NCBI GenBank assembly: GCA_934273635.1 | Contig: CAKQSV010000002.1 | Span: 124,001 to 188,000, forward strand | From: an uncultured Alphaproteobacteria bacterium | Lineage (GTDB): Bacteria > Pseudomonadota > Alphaproteobacteria > RF32 > CAG-239 | Direction: 5' to 3' | Length of the DNA: 64,000 nucleotides | Shown here: positions 32,488 to 41,349 of the stretch, in pieces | How positions within the stretch are numbered: the stretch's first letter is position 1 | Layout of the letters: the number at the start of each line of letters is the position of its first letter | The notes under the pieces: generated by a model | Databases searched by the model: none | What the model was told of the DNA's origin: nothing | Seen by the model: only the letters and a program-made list of their open reading frames with translations | Program-made: the position numbers and the translations under genes

Positions 32488-35388
32488 ATGAAAAAGATTT
32501 TTAGAAATGCAGTTTGGGCCGTAGTTATGGTTCTCTGCACAGTTTTGGTTGTTGCATGCAATAAGTATGGTTTGGACGAAGATGAAATCATCGAAAACAA
32601 AGAGGTAAAGCAAACATCTTGCGTTACGGTTAAGAACACTTATAAGGGAATTGGCGTTGTTAAGACCCGTTCTTCTTATACCGGTGTTCCTGACGGCGAG
32701 TTGATTGACACTTCTTTCCACAAGGCTACTTTTGTTTGCGGCACTCAGGCACTCACACCAAGAACGTATGTCGGCATCAACAAAGTGAAAGCTTATGATG
32801 TCAACAGACCGCGCTACGCCACCAAAGTTGATATTTTCAAAAACGCATCTATGAAAGAAAGTATGCTTTCTGACGGACGCGTTCTGAATTATGTCAGCTT
32901 TGCAGACGGCAGCCGCAATTTTGGTTTTGCATTGGTTGAAGAGCAGTTCTATGACACCGACACTTTGATTGTTATGGGACAGACTTTTAACAAGTGCAAA
33001 AACAACTTTGTTTACCGCCGTTTGGCAGGTGACCCTCAGGTTGAAGATTTGAAGGCAGATTCTGCAGACTGGCACGCTTATCGCGTGGTTTTACCTTTTG
33101 AGTATACTCTCGAAGGAGGTGAAAACAAGGTCGCTAAGTTTACTGTTACAATCGCCAAGCTCTGGGTTGCAAAAAGCGGAACCAATCCGAACATTCCTGA
33201 CGACGAGCCGGAAGTGGTAATGTTTGAAGACAAGGACAAAGGCTTTGATTATGTTGACGACACAACATCTAAGTCTTGGTTTACACTCGTCAAAGTATTA
33301 TCCGACGGCACCAAGAAGGACGGAAAGACTATCTCGGTTTTGTTGAACAATCAACTGACCGCCCCTGATTATCAGGAGAAAGTTGTTTCTAACCTCAACT
33401 GGAGTGAAAAGACCCCCGCTTTGGCCAGCGCAGTAAAGAACGGAGCTCTTTATGAGAAAGAGAAAAACATATTCGTTCAGCCTTACAAGCAGCTTTATAC
33501 CACCCGTACCGACAAGTGCGAGGCGATATTCAGCGCAACTTATGAAGGTTCGGCCTATTATGTTGACTCTCTCGGCAAGGCTCATGACTTTATTGACAAG
33601 AAATGGGAATTTGCCAACTCTGACGCCAAGTGGAGCAGCGAAAAACTTTCGGCTACCGAAATGTTTAATCGTATTTTGCTCACATCTCAGGTTGTAGGCA
33701 CATTTAACGCTCATGCACACACCGCAAAGGGTGAGGTTGAGCTCAAGTGTGCTAAGGACGGCAATATCTCGGTTTTGAAGTTTGAGTATAAAGACTTTGA
33801 CATTAAAGAAGTTATTCCGAACAAACAATACTACACTTCCTGCACTCAGTATGCTGTTTACAGCAACGATAAGACTGAAAAGGTTGGTGAAATCGGCGTT
33901 GATATTTATGTATCAACCGAAAGTCCGGAAAAACAAATCATTGATGTTGAAGACTTTAACATTAAGGACGGCAAAGCCACATTGTCAAACGCCGTGCGCG
34001 TGAGCAGTCGTTCAGAGAAAGCATCTTCCGGTTCGTTCAGAATCGAAAAATATCGCAAGACCTATACCACCAACACCAATAAGTCTGACTGCAAGTTCGT
34101 TACTCATTATGAGGGCGTGGTTGTGTTCACCGACTCTTTGGGCAAGGAGGTATCGTTTAAGGGTATTGAGGCTGCTTTCAAAGACCTTGGTTCATCTCTG
34201 GAGGATTTGACCGAGCAAGACGAAAAGGAGCGTAAGCTGTTGACCAGCACCATTACGGTGGCTTGTAATAACAGCGAGGCTTCTTCCTATACAGGACAAG
34301 TCGAGTTCCGCAAAGACAAAGAGAAGGCACCTGAGGAGGAATTGACAGACTGGAGCAAGACCCAGAATTTGGTTTATGTCGGCAATGGGGTTTGGAAGTC
34401 TACCACCGTGATTACTTATAAGTATAAACTGGCGGGAGAAAAGACCAACACCATTTCACAAGACCTTATCTGGAACATTGCCGGAGAAGCTAAAAAGCAG
34501 GTGATTTTGAACGAGGCTAAGGCTGACTACAAGAGTTTGTCCGAAGGCTCAGAGACATCTTCAAGCGCCAAGAACGGTAATATTACCGTTGTGACCAAGA
34601 AGAAGGCTTTGAACGAAGATTACACAACCTTGAAGGACGCCTACACCCTCACCTCTCAGACGGCTTCTTATTCTGAAACCGTTTTGGGCAAAACCGTCAG
34701 CTTTGACTTTTTGGCACCAAGCTCTATGACTGCGGCACACAAGTCAGGCTCTTTGACCAATGCCAACACTACTCGTGAAGTGAGCGGCGTTCTCTATGAC
34801 GTTTATAACCATGCAGGCAGCGTATCTTGCACGGTTGACGGCAAAACCGAATCCGCTACGGTCGAGAAAGAGGTTTTGGTCAAGAAAGTGATTGAACCAT
34901 ACAATCCGGCATGGGGTAAGGTTACCGGCTTGGGCTTTGCGTCTTTGGTTTATGAGCCAAACGCAGGCAAAGACGGTAAAGGCGCGTTCCACAAAACTCT
35001 GGTTATCAATTTTGAAAAAGGTAAGCTGATTGCAACCACCGCATCTTACGGTCCTGACGCATACGACTTTACTTTTGACGAGAAAGATTTCTATGAGTAC
35101 GGCAAAGAGATTCAGGAGAACTACAAAATTAATTCTTCTGCATTATTTGGCGGTCGTTGGATACCTGCTCTTATCTCTATGGACGGCACGGGTTGGAAGT
35201 ATGTTACAATGAACGGACAGGTCGTGAATATGAGTCAGAATCTGGCTTTGATGTGTGGTATCAAAAACTTTACCGGACAGAACACCGCGGAGAACACGCC
35301 ATACCTTAACTACGTTGGCGCTGTCTCTTCAAGCGATGTTTTGGTGGTGAGAAACCATTTGGGACTTGTTGTTTTCACAATCAAATAA
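32488..35388 (+). CDS. Large unknown lipoprotein
   Basis: A 966-residue protein with a signal peptide ending in the lipobox V-V-A-C, Cys24, so it should be a lipoprotein. The rest is beta-rich, Lys/Thr/Ser-rich and has repeats. Two units read YxQLYTTRTDKCEAIFSATYEGSAYYVDSLGK (about 335-365) and YRKTYTTNTNKSDCKFVTHYEGVVVFTDSLGK (about 523-553); a third, diverged one follows NLVYVGNGVWKSTTVITYKY. I do not know the family. No SD precedes the ATG. The style (Cys-Asn-Lys after the lipobox, lysine mostly AAG) recalls Bacteroidota surface lipoproteins, which is a guess. It is monocistronic with its own terminator. Confidence 0.7.
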   Translation: MKKIFRNAVWAVVMVLCTVLVVACNKYGLDEDEIIENKEVKQTSCVTVKNTYKGIGVVKTRSSYTGVPDGELIDTSFHKATFVCGTQALTPRTYVGINKVKAYDVNRPRYATKVDIFKNASMKESMLSDGRVLNYVSFADGSRNFGFALVEEQFYDTDTLIVMGQTFNKCKNNFVYRRLAGDPQVEDLKADSADWHAYRVVLPFEYTLEGGENKVAKFTVTIAKLWVAKSGTNPNIPDDEPEVVMFEDKDKGFDYVDDTTSKSWFTLVKVLSDGTKKDGKTISVLLNNQLTAPDYQEKVVSNLNWSEKTPALASAVKNGALYEKEKNIFVQPYKQLYTTRTDKCEAIFSATYEGSAYYVDSLGKAHDFIDKKWEFANSDAKWSSEKLSATEMFNRILLTSQVVGTFNAHAHTAKGEVELKCAKDGNISVLKFEYKDFDIKEVIPNKQYYTSCTQYAVYSNDKTEKVGEIGVDIYVSTESPEKQIIDVEDFNIKDGKATLSNAVRVSSRSEKASSGSFRIEKYRKTYTTNTNKSDCKFVTHYEGVVVFTDSLGKEVSFKGIEAAFKDLGSSLEDLTEQDEKERKLLTSTITVACNNSEASSYTGQVEFRKDKEKAPEEELTDWSKTQNLVYVGNGVWKSTTVITYKYKLAGEKTNTISQDLIWNIAGEAKKQVILNEAKADYKSLSEGSETSSSAKNGNITVVTKKKALNEDYTTLKDAYTLTSQTASYSETVLGKTVSFDFLAPSSMTAAHKSGSLTNANTTREVSGVLYDVYNHAGSVSCTVDGKTESATVEKEVLVKKVIEPYNPAWGKVTGLGFASLVYEPNAGKDGKGAFHKTLVINFEKGKLIATTASYGPDAYDFTFDEKDFYEYGKEIQENYKINSSALFGGRWIPALISMDGTGWKYVTMNGQVVNMSQNLALMCGIKNFTGQNTAENTPYLNYVGAVSSSDVLVVRNHLGLVVFTIK

Positions 35389-35416
35389 ACTTTATTTTTA
35401 AGAAACAGACAAAAGG

Positions 35417-35448
35417 AAAAACCTGCCGCTTTTATGCCGCAGGTTTTT
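35417..35448 (+). terminator. Terminator after the large lipoprotein
   Basis: AAAAACCTGC / GCAGGTTTTT stem around a 12-base loop, T-rich tail. The remaining stretch to 35614 is AT-rich leader sequence. Confidence 0.88.
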
Positions 35449-35614
35449 CTGATTTAAAAAAAGAAGAACTATTGTTAAAAAAACAAATTATCAATTAATT
35501 AATATTTAAACATTATAAATATCGTGATAGACTGATTATATTGACTGTTGGCATGTTATGTGTCAATTTTATACTCAATCATTGAGCTTTGTCCCATTGT
35601 TTGGAGGGAAAACT

Positions 35615-37777
35615 ATGACTAAAAAGAATTTGTTGTTTTACGTAGTCTTAATGTGTGTTATAGTTTTTCCGACCATGGCTAAATATTGCGTCAAATTACC
35701 CTCCTGTGAGGAACTTGGCTATATTTTTCCATATCGAGAGGGACGGCGCTCTATCCATTGCCCGTTTGACACGTCAAAAGTTTTGTATTTGGACTATTGT
35801 CAGGCTTATGGTTTGAAGTCTAAGCCGGATAGCGCCGCGGGTACATTTCAGGAGTGTGTTGAAGAAAAAGCCGATGGCACCAAAATTAATGCCGGCTATT
35901 ATCGTTATATACGATGCAATTCAGGATATACATATGAAAGCGGCAACTGCGTATATTCTTGTTCAAGCAATAAAGATTATCCGCTTGCAGAAGCGGCTGA
36001 ACATTGCAAAACCCCTGCCGGTAGTAATGTTTTTAGCGGGGTAACTTGTTATACAAGTTCGTGCGCTACCTGTGATAACGGTTATGATTTGGATTCCGAC
36101 GGCTCTTGCGTGAACTGTCAGGCTGACTCATCCGGTCTTGCCTATGGTTTGAAAATCTGCAGTGCGGACGAAATCGGAAACGAGGAGAAAAGAAAAGTTA
36201 CCTGTGCCGGAAAAACTTATTACGAAGAGTGTCAAATTCCACCGAACTGTTTCAATGAATATCGAGAGGTCGAAAAGACCGTATGTTCATCTGGGATTCA
36301 ACAGTCTCACCTTGAGGACACCGGAGAGTACACGGTGCGTTGTATCGGCACGGGATATGAGTTTTTGAGAGACACGCGTTGTATTCGCGCTGCCGACATG
36401 ACACCTTATTATCAAATTCAGGCTTGCAATATAGGCTCTTGCAACGGTCGTAAGGAATGTCCTTTTGACGAAGGCGCTGACGGGGAAACGGCTTGCGAGT
36501 GTGGCGGCAAAAAATATTTCAAAAAATGTAAGAGAAGTTGTGACGACAATGCGGATTATCCGCTTAATACACCGCCGCAATATTGTCAAACGGCAACTGC
36601 AAGCAAAGTGATTAACGGTATCACCTGTTACGCGGCAACCTGTCAGTCATGTGAGACGGGGTATAGCTTGGACACCTCCGGTCAATGTATGAACTGCAAA
36701 GCTGACTCGAGTGGTGCTACATACGGTTATTATTTGTGCGGTTCTGATAAAGTCGGTAACGAGAACAAAGATAAAAAGTCTTGCGCAGGATCGACTTATT
36801 ATAAAGAATGTCTGGTGAAAGAGACCTGTTTTAATGAATATCAAGAAGTGCCAAAATCACAATGTTCGACTGGTATTCTGCGATCATATCTAAACAGCAG
36901 TAACTATTACACCCAAAGCTGCTACACCTCATCGGGATATGAACTTAACAAAAACACGTCTTGCGTACGCAAAAGTGATGGTCAGACTTATTATGACACA
37001 CAATCTTGCAGTACCTCTGGCGCCAGCTGTGGCGGAAAAAAACAATGCGTTAAAGACGAAGGCGCTGACGGGGAAACCGCTTGCGAATGTGGCGGCGCAA
37101 AATACTTCAAAAACTGTAAGGAGACTTGCCTATATAACTATAGCAAAGATAGCACATGTACCTCTTCTGGCATTAGGTATTCTTATCAATCTGGAAATGG
37201 CTTCAGCAGTTTTTGCAATAATGGTAATGAACTAGATACTACCAGTAAAAGTTGCGTTCGCGATGGTGTAACTTATTATGAAAAAGTAAAAACGTGTACT
37301 TCCAGTGGAGCAACATGCGCTTCTTATAAGAGTTGCTCTTATGGTGGCGCTGATGGAGCCACAACTTGCGCATGTGGCGGGAACACATATTACAGCGCTT
37401 GCCAAGATTTCTGTGGCGGATACGTTAGTGATTCTAGCTGTCCTTATGGGATAAGAAAGCATGAACCTTCGAACAAAGATTGCTTAACATGGAGTAAGGG
37501 ATATGAAGTCAACCCATCTTCCTCTTCTTGTACTTCAGCAGGCAAAACCGTGTATAGCGGTGTGCGGCAATGCACATCCTATGGTGCAAGTTGCGACGGC
37601 AAAAAGAAATGTCAGAACCCAGGAGGTAATATATGCTCGTGTGGTGGTGAGCTCTACGGTGACTATTGTTTGACGCAGTGCAATTATGAAGATACCGAAG
37701 AATCGTGCAAACGTCAGGGCAAAGGCTTTAGCCTCAGATGTCTGTCTGACAGTACGGCTTATGGTGAGTGCGTTTAA
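35615..37777 (+). CDS. Secreted cysteine-rich repeat protein
   Basis: A 720-residue exported protein; the signal peptide probably ends at TMA before residue 22 or so. It is full of cysteines and built from repeats. Units start at Cys116 and Cys309 (193 residues each). Two half-length units start at Cys505 and Cys600 (about 95 residues each). Each half ends with a block such as GADGETACECGGKKYF. The 42-base DNA for this block at 36469 and 37057 is nearly identical, which suggests recent duplication or gene conversion. ATG 35615 follows GGAGGG; the earlier in-frame ATG at 35558 lacks an SD. Function unknown; a disulfide-rich surface protein is likely. Confidence 0.75.
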   Translation: MTKKNLLFYVVLMCVIVFPTMAKYCVKLPSCEELGYIFPYREGRRSIHCPFDTSKVLYLDYCQAYGLKSKPDSAAGTFQECVEEKADGTKINAGYYRYIRCNSGYTYESGNCVYSCSSNKDYPLAEAAEHCKTPAGSNVFSGVTCYTSSCATCDNGYDLDSDGSCVNCQADSSGLAYGLKICSADEIGNEEKRKVTCAGKTYYEECQIPPNCFNEYREVEKTVCSSGIQQSHLEDTGEYTVRCIGTGYEFLRDTRCIRAADMTPYYQIQACNIGSCNGRKECPFDEGADGETACECGGKKYFKKCKRSCDDNADYPLNTPPQYCQTATASKVINGITCYAATCQSCETGYSLDTSGQCMNCKADSSGATYGYYLCGSDKVGNENKDKKSCAGSTYYKECLVKETCFNEYQEVPKSQCSTGILRSYLNSSNYYTQSCYTSSGYELNKNTSCVRKSDGQTYYDTQSCSTSGASCGGKKQCVKDEGADGETACECGGAKYFKNCKETCLYNYSKDSTCTSSGIRYSYQSGNGFSSFCNNGNELDTTSKSCVRDGVTYYEKVKTCTSSGATCASYKSCSYGGADGATTCACGGNTYYSACQDFCGGYVSDSSCPYGIRKHEPSNKDCLTWSKGYEVNPSSSSCTSAGKTVYSGVRQCTSYGASCDGKKKCQNPGGNICSCGGELYGDYCLTQCNYEDTEESCKRQGKGFSLRCLSDSTAYGECV

Positions 37778-37812
37778 GAAAATAATTCACTCGTGACCGC
37801 ATATACAAACGC

Positions 37813-37850
37813 AAACCATATCGTCATTTCAATCAATGATGATATGGTTT
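37813..37850. terminator. Long hairpin between convergent genes
   Basis: AAACCATATCGTCATT pairs with AATGATGATATGGTTT (16 pairs, one G-U) around TCAATC. The tail (GTTGTT) is poor in T, so it may be a weak terminator or an RNA stabiliser for either of the convergent genes at 35615 and 37924. Confidence 0.55.
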
Positions 37851-37923
37851 GTTGTTAAGATAAGTATATCAATGTTTTTTACAGCAATCAGATGTGGAAT
37901 AAAAACGATAGCGTGAAAAAATA

Positions 37924-38628
37924 TTAAGCACGGATGTCAAAAGTTTTGAAACGACTTCGCAAATAGGCGAGCAATTCCTTGTCTTTGAAAAAACTTTCGC
38001 ACATGCTCTCGGTGCTTTCATTATCCGAGGGAATCGGGCGGTATTTTTGCAGATAATACGCCGTCACTCCGCGGTCTTTGAGGCTGTCGGCAATGGCGTA
38101 AATATCTGCCGTGCTCAACAGGCGCGGGTCGCAGGTGGTGCGGGTTTCATAATCTTTGCCCGATGACAAAAGCAGGTCTAAACTTTGCAACACGTTTGTC
38201 AACGGGGTTTTGGCGCCCATTGCGCGCTGATAATGCGCCTCAACAAACGGGGCTTTGATGTCAAAACCAACCCAATCCACCAAAGGCAGAACTTTAGCAA
38301 AAGCCTCGGGCGAGCAACCGCCGGTATGCAACCCGATTTGATAACCCAACTGTTTGACCTCGGTCATTTTCTCTTGCAACGCCAACGGTTGCAACAAGGG
38401 TTCGCCGCCACTGAACACAACAGCGTCAAGCACGCCAACGCGCTTTTGCAAAAAAGCCATAAATTTTTCCCAAACAAAGTCTGTGGGCGCAGCGCAGTCC
38501 TGCAGGTGATGATTGTGGCAAAAAGGGCAGCGCCACGGGCAACCCTGCATAAACACCACCGCCGCAACTTTGTTCGGATAGTCGACGAGGCTGAATCGCT
38601 CAGCCCCGCCTATTTTAATATTTGTCAT
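37924..38628 (-). CDS. nrdG: Anaerobic ribonucleotide reductase activating protein NrdG
   Basis: A 234-residue radical SAM enzyme. The cluster motif C-x3-C-x2-C is at Cys30, Cys34 and Cys37 (MQGCPWRCPFCHNHHL), with VVFSGGEPLLQP as the SAM-binding glycine motif. It generates the glycyl radical on the class III reductase. The length (234) is longer than E. coli NrdG (about 154) and fits the longer NrdG form. It lies 20 bases downstream of the small glycyl-radical gene, in the same operon as nrdD. Confidence 0.93.
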   Translation of the reverse strand: MTNIKIGGAERFSLVDYPNKVAAVVFMQGCPWRCPFCHNHHLQDCAAPTDFVWEKFMAFLQKRVGVLDAVVFSGGEPLLQPLALQEKMTEVKQLGYQIGLHTGGCSPEAFAKVLPLVDWVGFDIKAPFVEAHYQRAMGAKTPLTNVLQSLDLLLSSGKDYETRTTCDPRLLSTADIYAIADSLKDRGVTAYYLQKYRPIPSDNESTESMCESFFKDKELLAYLRSRFKTFDIRA

Positions 38629-38648
38629 TTTACGATTTTACCGTCGTA

Positions 38649-38855
38649 TTATTCTGCGGCATAAGACATCGCAGCAGCTTCATGCTCGGCAACAGCTTTG
38701 TTTTCGCAAAAACAGGTGCGAGAATAAAACTCTGATTTTTTACCTTTGTTGAACTCAGAAACCGGACGGAAATAGCCCATAACACGAGTCCAAACCTCAC
38801 AAGCTTGTCTTTCTTCATCTGCCAATTTGATATCTGCAATATTGATAACGGTCAT
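38649..38855 (-). CDS. Separate glycyl-radical domain peptide of NrdD
   Basis: A 68-residue protein. Residues 20-48 (EVWTRVMGYFRPVSEFNKGK and following) match the extreme C-terminus of NrdD, where RV(x)GY carries the glycyl radical; Gly27 is the candidate here. It contains CFCEN at about residue 49-53. It starts with a real SD (AGGAG, eight bases before ATG 38855), 41 bases after the nrdD stop, so it is a separate gene and not a frameshift of the main subunit. nrdG follows. It should pair with NrdD in the active enzyme, much as YfiD does with PflB. Confidence 0.9.
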   Translation of the reverse strand: MTVINIADIKLADEERQACEVWTRVMGYFRPVSEFNKGKKSEFYSRTCFCENKAVAEHEAAAMSYAAE

Positions 38856-38896
38856 AATTATTTCTCCTGTGTAAAATTAGTTATTTCAAATTTTTG

Positions 38897-40957
38897 TTAT
38901 TCAGCTGCGCCACTACTTGCCATAGCTGCTTTTAGTTTTTCTGCCTTTTTCTCTTCATCGCAAAGCGGGCAGAATTTGTGTTCTCCGGCGATATAACCGT
39001 GTTTCGGGCAGACGGAGAAAGTCGGAGTAATGGTGATGTAGGGCAAACGGTAGTTGGTCAACACGCGTTTGACAATATCACGGCATACTTCAGATGAAGA
39101 AATTCGTTGATTCATATACAGGTGCAATACAGTGCCACCGGTATATTTTGCTTGCAGGTGAGCTTGCAAATCCAAGGCCTCGAACGGGTCATCGGTGTAG
39201 TTTACCGGCAACTGCGAAGAGTTGGTGTAATATGGATTTTCGGCTGTGCCTGCCTGAATAATGTTCGGATAGCGTTTTTTGTCTTCACGGGCAAAACGGT
39301 ATGTCGCGCTCTCTGCCGGTGTGGCCTCAAGGTTATACATGTGACCGGTCTCTTCCTGAATTTTAACCAATCCGGCACGGATGTAATCCAAGAATTTTTC
39401 GGCAAAAGACTGTCCCCACTCGTCGGCAATGTTATGCGCGCCGTCGGTGAAGTTCATAATCATCTCGTTAATACCGTTTACACCGATAGTTGAGAAGTGA
39501 TTGCGCAAAGTGCCCAAATAACGTTTGGTGAACGGGAACAAGCCGTTGTCAATCAGGCGTTGGATAACTTTTCTCTTAATTTCGAGAGAAGTGCGGGCAA
39601 TGTTCATCAGCTCGTCAACGCGTCCGAACAAACCGGACTCGTTGTGCTTGTAAACATAACCCAAGCGAGCGCAGTTGAAAGTGACAACGCCGATAGAACC
39701 GGTCTGTTCAGCAGAACCGAACAAGCCGTTACCACGAGCCAACAACTCACGCAAGTCAAGTTGCAGGCGGCAGCACATTGAGCGAATCTGCCCAGGTTTG
39801 AGCGAAGAGTTGATGAAGTTTTGGAAATAAGGCAAGCCATACTTCGCAGTCATTTCAAACAACAACAAAGTGTTCTCGTCTTCCCAAGGGAAGTCCGGCG
39901 TCATATTATAGGTCGGAATCGGGAAAGTGAACGGACGACCTTTGATATCACCTTTCATCATAATGGTGATGTAGGCCTTGTTAATCATATCCATCTCAGG
40001 CTTAAGGTCGCCATAAGTGAACGGCTGTTCCTCACCGGCGATAATCGGGTGTTTGTCGCGCAAATCTTCAGGGCATACCCAGTCAAACGTAAAGTTTGTG
40101 AACGGTGTTTGAGAACCCCAACGAGACGGAACGTTCAAATTATAAATCAGCTCTTGGAAGTTTTGCTCAACCTGCTCATAGCTCAGATTGTCTTTACGGA
40201 TGTAAGGCGCCAAATAGGTATCAACCGAAGAGAAAGCCTGCGCGCCTGCCCACTCGTTTTGCAATGTTCCCATAAAATTGACCATTTGACCAACCGCGGC
40301 GCTCAAATGTTTGGCCGGACCAGCCTCGGTCTTCCCTGGGACGCCGTTAAAGCCTTCATGCAACAGGTTTTTCAAAGACCAACCTGCGCAATATGCCGCC
40401 AACATATCCAAATCGTGAATATGCAAATCGCCCTTGCGGTGAGCCTCGCCAACCTCTGAGGGATAAACATGGCTCAGCCAATAGTTGGCGGTCACCTTGC
40501 CGGAAACGTTCAGAATTAATCCGCCATTGGAATAGCCCTGATTGGCGTTGGCATTAACGCGCCAATCCAAACGCTCCAAATATTCGTTAATCGAGCTTTC
40601 AACATCAACCATAACTTTGCGGTCAGAACGCGTGCGGTTGCGTTGGTCACGATACAAGATATAGGCCTTGGCCGTGGCAAAATAGTTGGCGGAAATCAAA
40701 ACCTGTTCAACAATATCTTGAATATTTTCAATGTTTGGCAGAGACTCGGCATATTTATGCTTCATTACTTTCAAAACCTGACCGGTTAAGAGCCAAGCCT
40801 CGTTATCACCAAACTCACCGGTATTGGTGCCGGCTTTTAAGATAGCCTGATAAATTTTGTTGCTGTCAAACGGTGCCAAAGTACCATCTCTTTTGGTAAC
40901 TTGAGAAATGTTGATATTCTCATTGGCGATTGTGCTGTGGTAAACTTCTTCTGACAT
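38897..40957 (-). CDS. nrdD: Class III ribonucleotide reductase NrdD, main part
   Basis: A 686-residue oxygen-sensitive reductase. The N-terminal ATP-cone regulatory domain spans about residues 15-105 (VTKRDGTLAPFDSNKIYQAI). The catalytic barrel carries SMCCRLQLD and SIGVVTFNCARLGY with the active cysteines. The C-terminal zinc-type motif CPKHG...CPLC is present, but the sequence ends 20 residues later, without the RVxGY glycyl-radical motif. That motif is in the next gene. It makes dNTPs without oxygen. Two NrdR boxes lie upstream. Confidence 0.95.
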   Translation of the reverse strand: MSEEVYHSTIANENINISQVTKRDGTLAPFDSNKIYQAILKAGTNTGEFGDNEAWLLTGQVLKVMKHKYAESLPNIENIQDIVEQVLISANYFATAKAYILYRDQRNRTRSDRKVMVDVESSINEYLERLDWRVNANANQGYSNGGLILNVSGKVTANYWLSHVYPSEVGEAHRKGDLHIHDLDMLAAYCAGWSLKNLLHEGFNGVPGKTEAGPAKHLSAAVGQMVNFMGTLQNEWAGAQAFSSVDTYLAPYIRKDNLSYEQVEQNFQELIYNLNVPSRWGSQTPFTNFTFDWVCPEDLRDKHPIIAGEEQPFTYGDLKPEMDMINKAYITIMMKGDIKGRPFTFPIPTYNMTPDFPWEDENTLLLFEMTAKYGLPYFQNFINSSLKPGQIRSMCCRLQLDLRELLARGNGLFGSAEQTGSIGVVTFNCARLGYVYKHNESGLFGRVDELMNIARTSLEIKRKVIQRLIDNGLFPFTKRYLGTLRNHFSTIGVNGINEMIMNFTDGAHNIADEWGQSFAEKFLDYIRAGLVKIQEETGHMYNLEATPAESATYRFAREDKKRYPNIIQAGTAENPYYTNSSQLPVNYTDDPFEALDLQAHLQAKYTGGTVLHLYMNQRISSSEVCRDIVKRVLTNYRLPYITITPTFSVCPKHGYIAGEHKFCPLCDEEKKAEKLKAAMASSGAAE

Positions 40958-41020
40958 TTCGAGCGAATCTTTCTCTATAAATAAATGGGTTATAATCTAT
41001 TGTTGTCATCCAACACTAAT

Positions 41021-41068
41021 GTACAATATATAGTATTAAAAAAATGTAAACATCGCTAGATATTGTAT
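41021..41068 (-). promoter_or_regulatory. nrdD promoter with two NrdR boxes
   Basis: Two copies of the NrdR-box core CwAtATaTwG: CAATATATAG (41024-41033) matches fully, CTAGATATTG (41056-41065) has one change. Their spacing is 32 bases, three helical turns, as is usual for NrdR. On the minus strand a promoter fits between them: TTTACA (41050-41045), 16-base spacer, TATTGT (41028-41023). The first box therefore covers the -10. The rest of the 41.07-41.30 kb gap shows no gene. Confidence 0.78.
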
Positions 41069-41294
41069 GCACAGATTTTTTATAACGACATTGTGCCGGC
41101 CGCTTTATGTTTGGTATTGTGGGTAATAATATTTATATAATCAATAGCAAAAAAGTGATTTTTACGGCTTGACAACTCTAACGCATTAAAAATCAAACAT
41201 AAAAAAAATCCCCCTTCTGGATAAGTTTGTGAACAACTTGCGGCACCCGATTTTTACGCCTGATTCTCACCCTTGAGACTCCGTTTTTATGACA

Positions 41295-41328
41295 CGAAAA
41301 AAAGCCGCAGAAACGACTCCGCGGCTTG
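41295..41328 (-). terminator. Terminator after the TolC-like gene
   Basis: Minus strand AAGCCGCGG...CTGCGGCTT followed by TTTTTTT, 20 bases after the stop. Confidence 0.85.
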
Positions 41329-41349
41329 TGTTTTATGTGTGGTACGTTT

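Noticed and set aside
38649..38920. Sequencing error or frameshift as the cause of the split nrdD
   Set aside because: The two frames are separated by a stop, 41 bases and a clear AGGAG site with its own ATG. A single indel would not create that.
39821..40459. A 212-residue frame antisense to nrdD
   Set aside because: Antisense to well-conserved NrdD sequence; no SD and no recognisable domain.
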